NCBI RefSeq assembly: GCF_018390735.1
Contig: NZ_JAHBCL010000021.1
Coordinates: forward strand, 1 to 64,000
Direction: 5' to 3'
Length of the DNA: 64,000 nucleotides
DNA from: Fusibacter paucivorans
Lineage (GTDB): Bacteria; Bacillota; Clostridia; Peptostreptococcales; Acidaminobacteraceae
Below are positions 63,879 to 64,000 of the stretch, in pieces (position 1 is the first letter of the stretch; every line of letters starts with the position of its first letter). The position numbers and the translations under genes were made by a program. The notes below the pieces were generated by a model. That model did no database searches. It had not been told where the DNA came from and saw nothing but the letters and a program-made list of their open reading frames with translations.

Positions 63879-64000
63879 TACATCGAGGGTTATTATTCCA
63901 AATCGTCATAATAAGTTGAAAATATGAATTGAAGCTTTTTTTGCGATTATTTATACTTTAATTACGATATCGTTTTAGGGGGCGTCCCGGAAAGCTTAGT

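Noticed and set aside
1-64000. CRISPR array, phage, insertion sequence, integrative element, tRNA or rRNA
   Set aside because: I looked for regularly spaced repeats, transposase or integrase motifs, tRNA ends and rRNA signatures and found none. The only tandem array, at 53243, has no spacers.
63880-64000. Start of a further gene at the right edge
   Set aside because: AGGGGGCG near 63977 resembles an SD, but no start codon or usable frame is visible before the window ends.

Overview
The window looks like a chromosome segment of an anaerobic, motile, low-to-moderate GC Firmicute of the Clostridia type. The reasons are a glycyl radical hydroxyproline dehydratase, strong Gram-positive Shine-Dalgarno (SD) sites (GGAGG, GAGGTGAT) with TTG and GTG starts, lipoprotein-anchored binding proteins, LacI and sigma-54 control, and two chemoreceptors. 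I saw no rRNA, tRNA, CRISPR array, transposase or phage genes. Species cannot be named from sequence alone. Most genes lie on the + strand; two minus-strand blocks (3.4-5.0 kb and 12.8-21.3 kb) interrupt them.

Layout. 0-3 kb: a large protein of unknown role with four Ig-like repeats and an odd 5' end. 3.4-5 kb (-): membrane-anchored M23 peptidase. 5.1-6.9 kb: Cache-type chemoreceptor. 7-11.5 kb: sbcD-sbcC nuclease pair, followed by a YdbC/PC4-like DNA-binding protein and an alpha/beta hydrolase. 12.8-21.3 kb (-): a hydroxyproline operon (hypE, hypD, P5C dehydrogenase, M24 prolidase-like peptidase, P5C reductase-like protein) behind a consensus sigma-54 promoter and next to its probable PAS/AAA+/Fis activator. 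21.4-33.1 kb: an XRE-cupin regulator, an Asp/Glu/hydantoin racemase, a cupin, HyuA, HyuB and a complete peptide/nickel-type ABC transporter, apparently an uptake and hydrolysis system for a cyclic amide such as a hydantoin or 5-oxoproline. 33.4-36.2 kb: an SLC12-like transporter and a UPF0316 membrane protein. 36.5-45.8 kb: a signalling cluster (hybrid histidine kinase with an Hpt domain, REC-HD-GYP regulator, CHASE4-PAS-GGDEF-HD protein with degenerate catalytic motifs, and a second chemoreceptor). 46.2-57.6 kb: a nucleoside scavenging cluster (BMP lipoprotein, ABC ATPase, two permeases, nucleoside hydrolase, two M20 hydrolases, a GATase1-like protein, LacI regulator, ribokinase-like kinase). 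57.6-58.3 kb (-): a YkgJ-type cysteine-cluster protein. 58.6-63.8 kb: a LacI regulator with two perfect operators at its own promoter, a DapA-family lyase, and a TAXI-TRAP transporter (lipoprotein plus fused permease).

How the parts fit. Most of the window is nutrient acquisition by separately regulated islands, each holding its own regulator, importer and first catabolic enzymes: Hyp-peptides to P5C, then proline or glutamate; a cyclic amide to an amino acid; nucleosides to base plus ribose phosphate; and an unknown oxo-acid through TRAP plus aldolase/lyase. Operators and promoters are unusually legible here. They include a full consensus sigma-54 site, a TTGACA-N17-TATAAT promoter, two LacI operator pairs, and many perfect bidirectional terminators between convergent genes.

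Less ordinary signals are a dispersed intergenic repeat of about 100 bp (two clear copies, one doubtful), a 16-bp tandem repeat array at 53.24 kb, an XRE regulator that seems to lack a normal start codon, and the two M20 enzymes plus GATase1-like protein inside a nucleoside operon. I did not find a clearly novel defence or mobile system.
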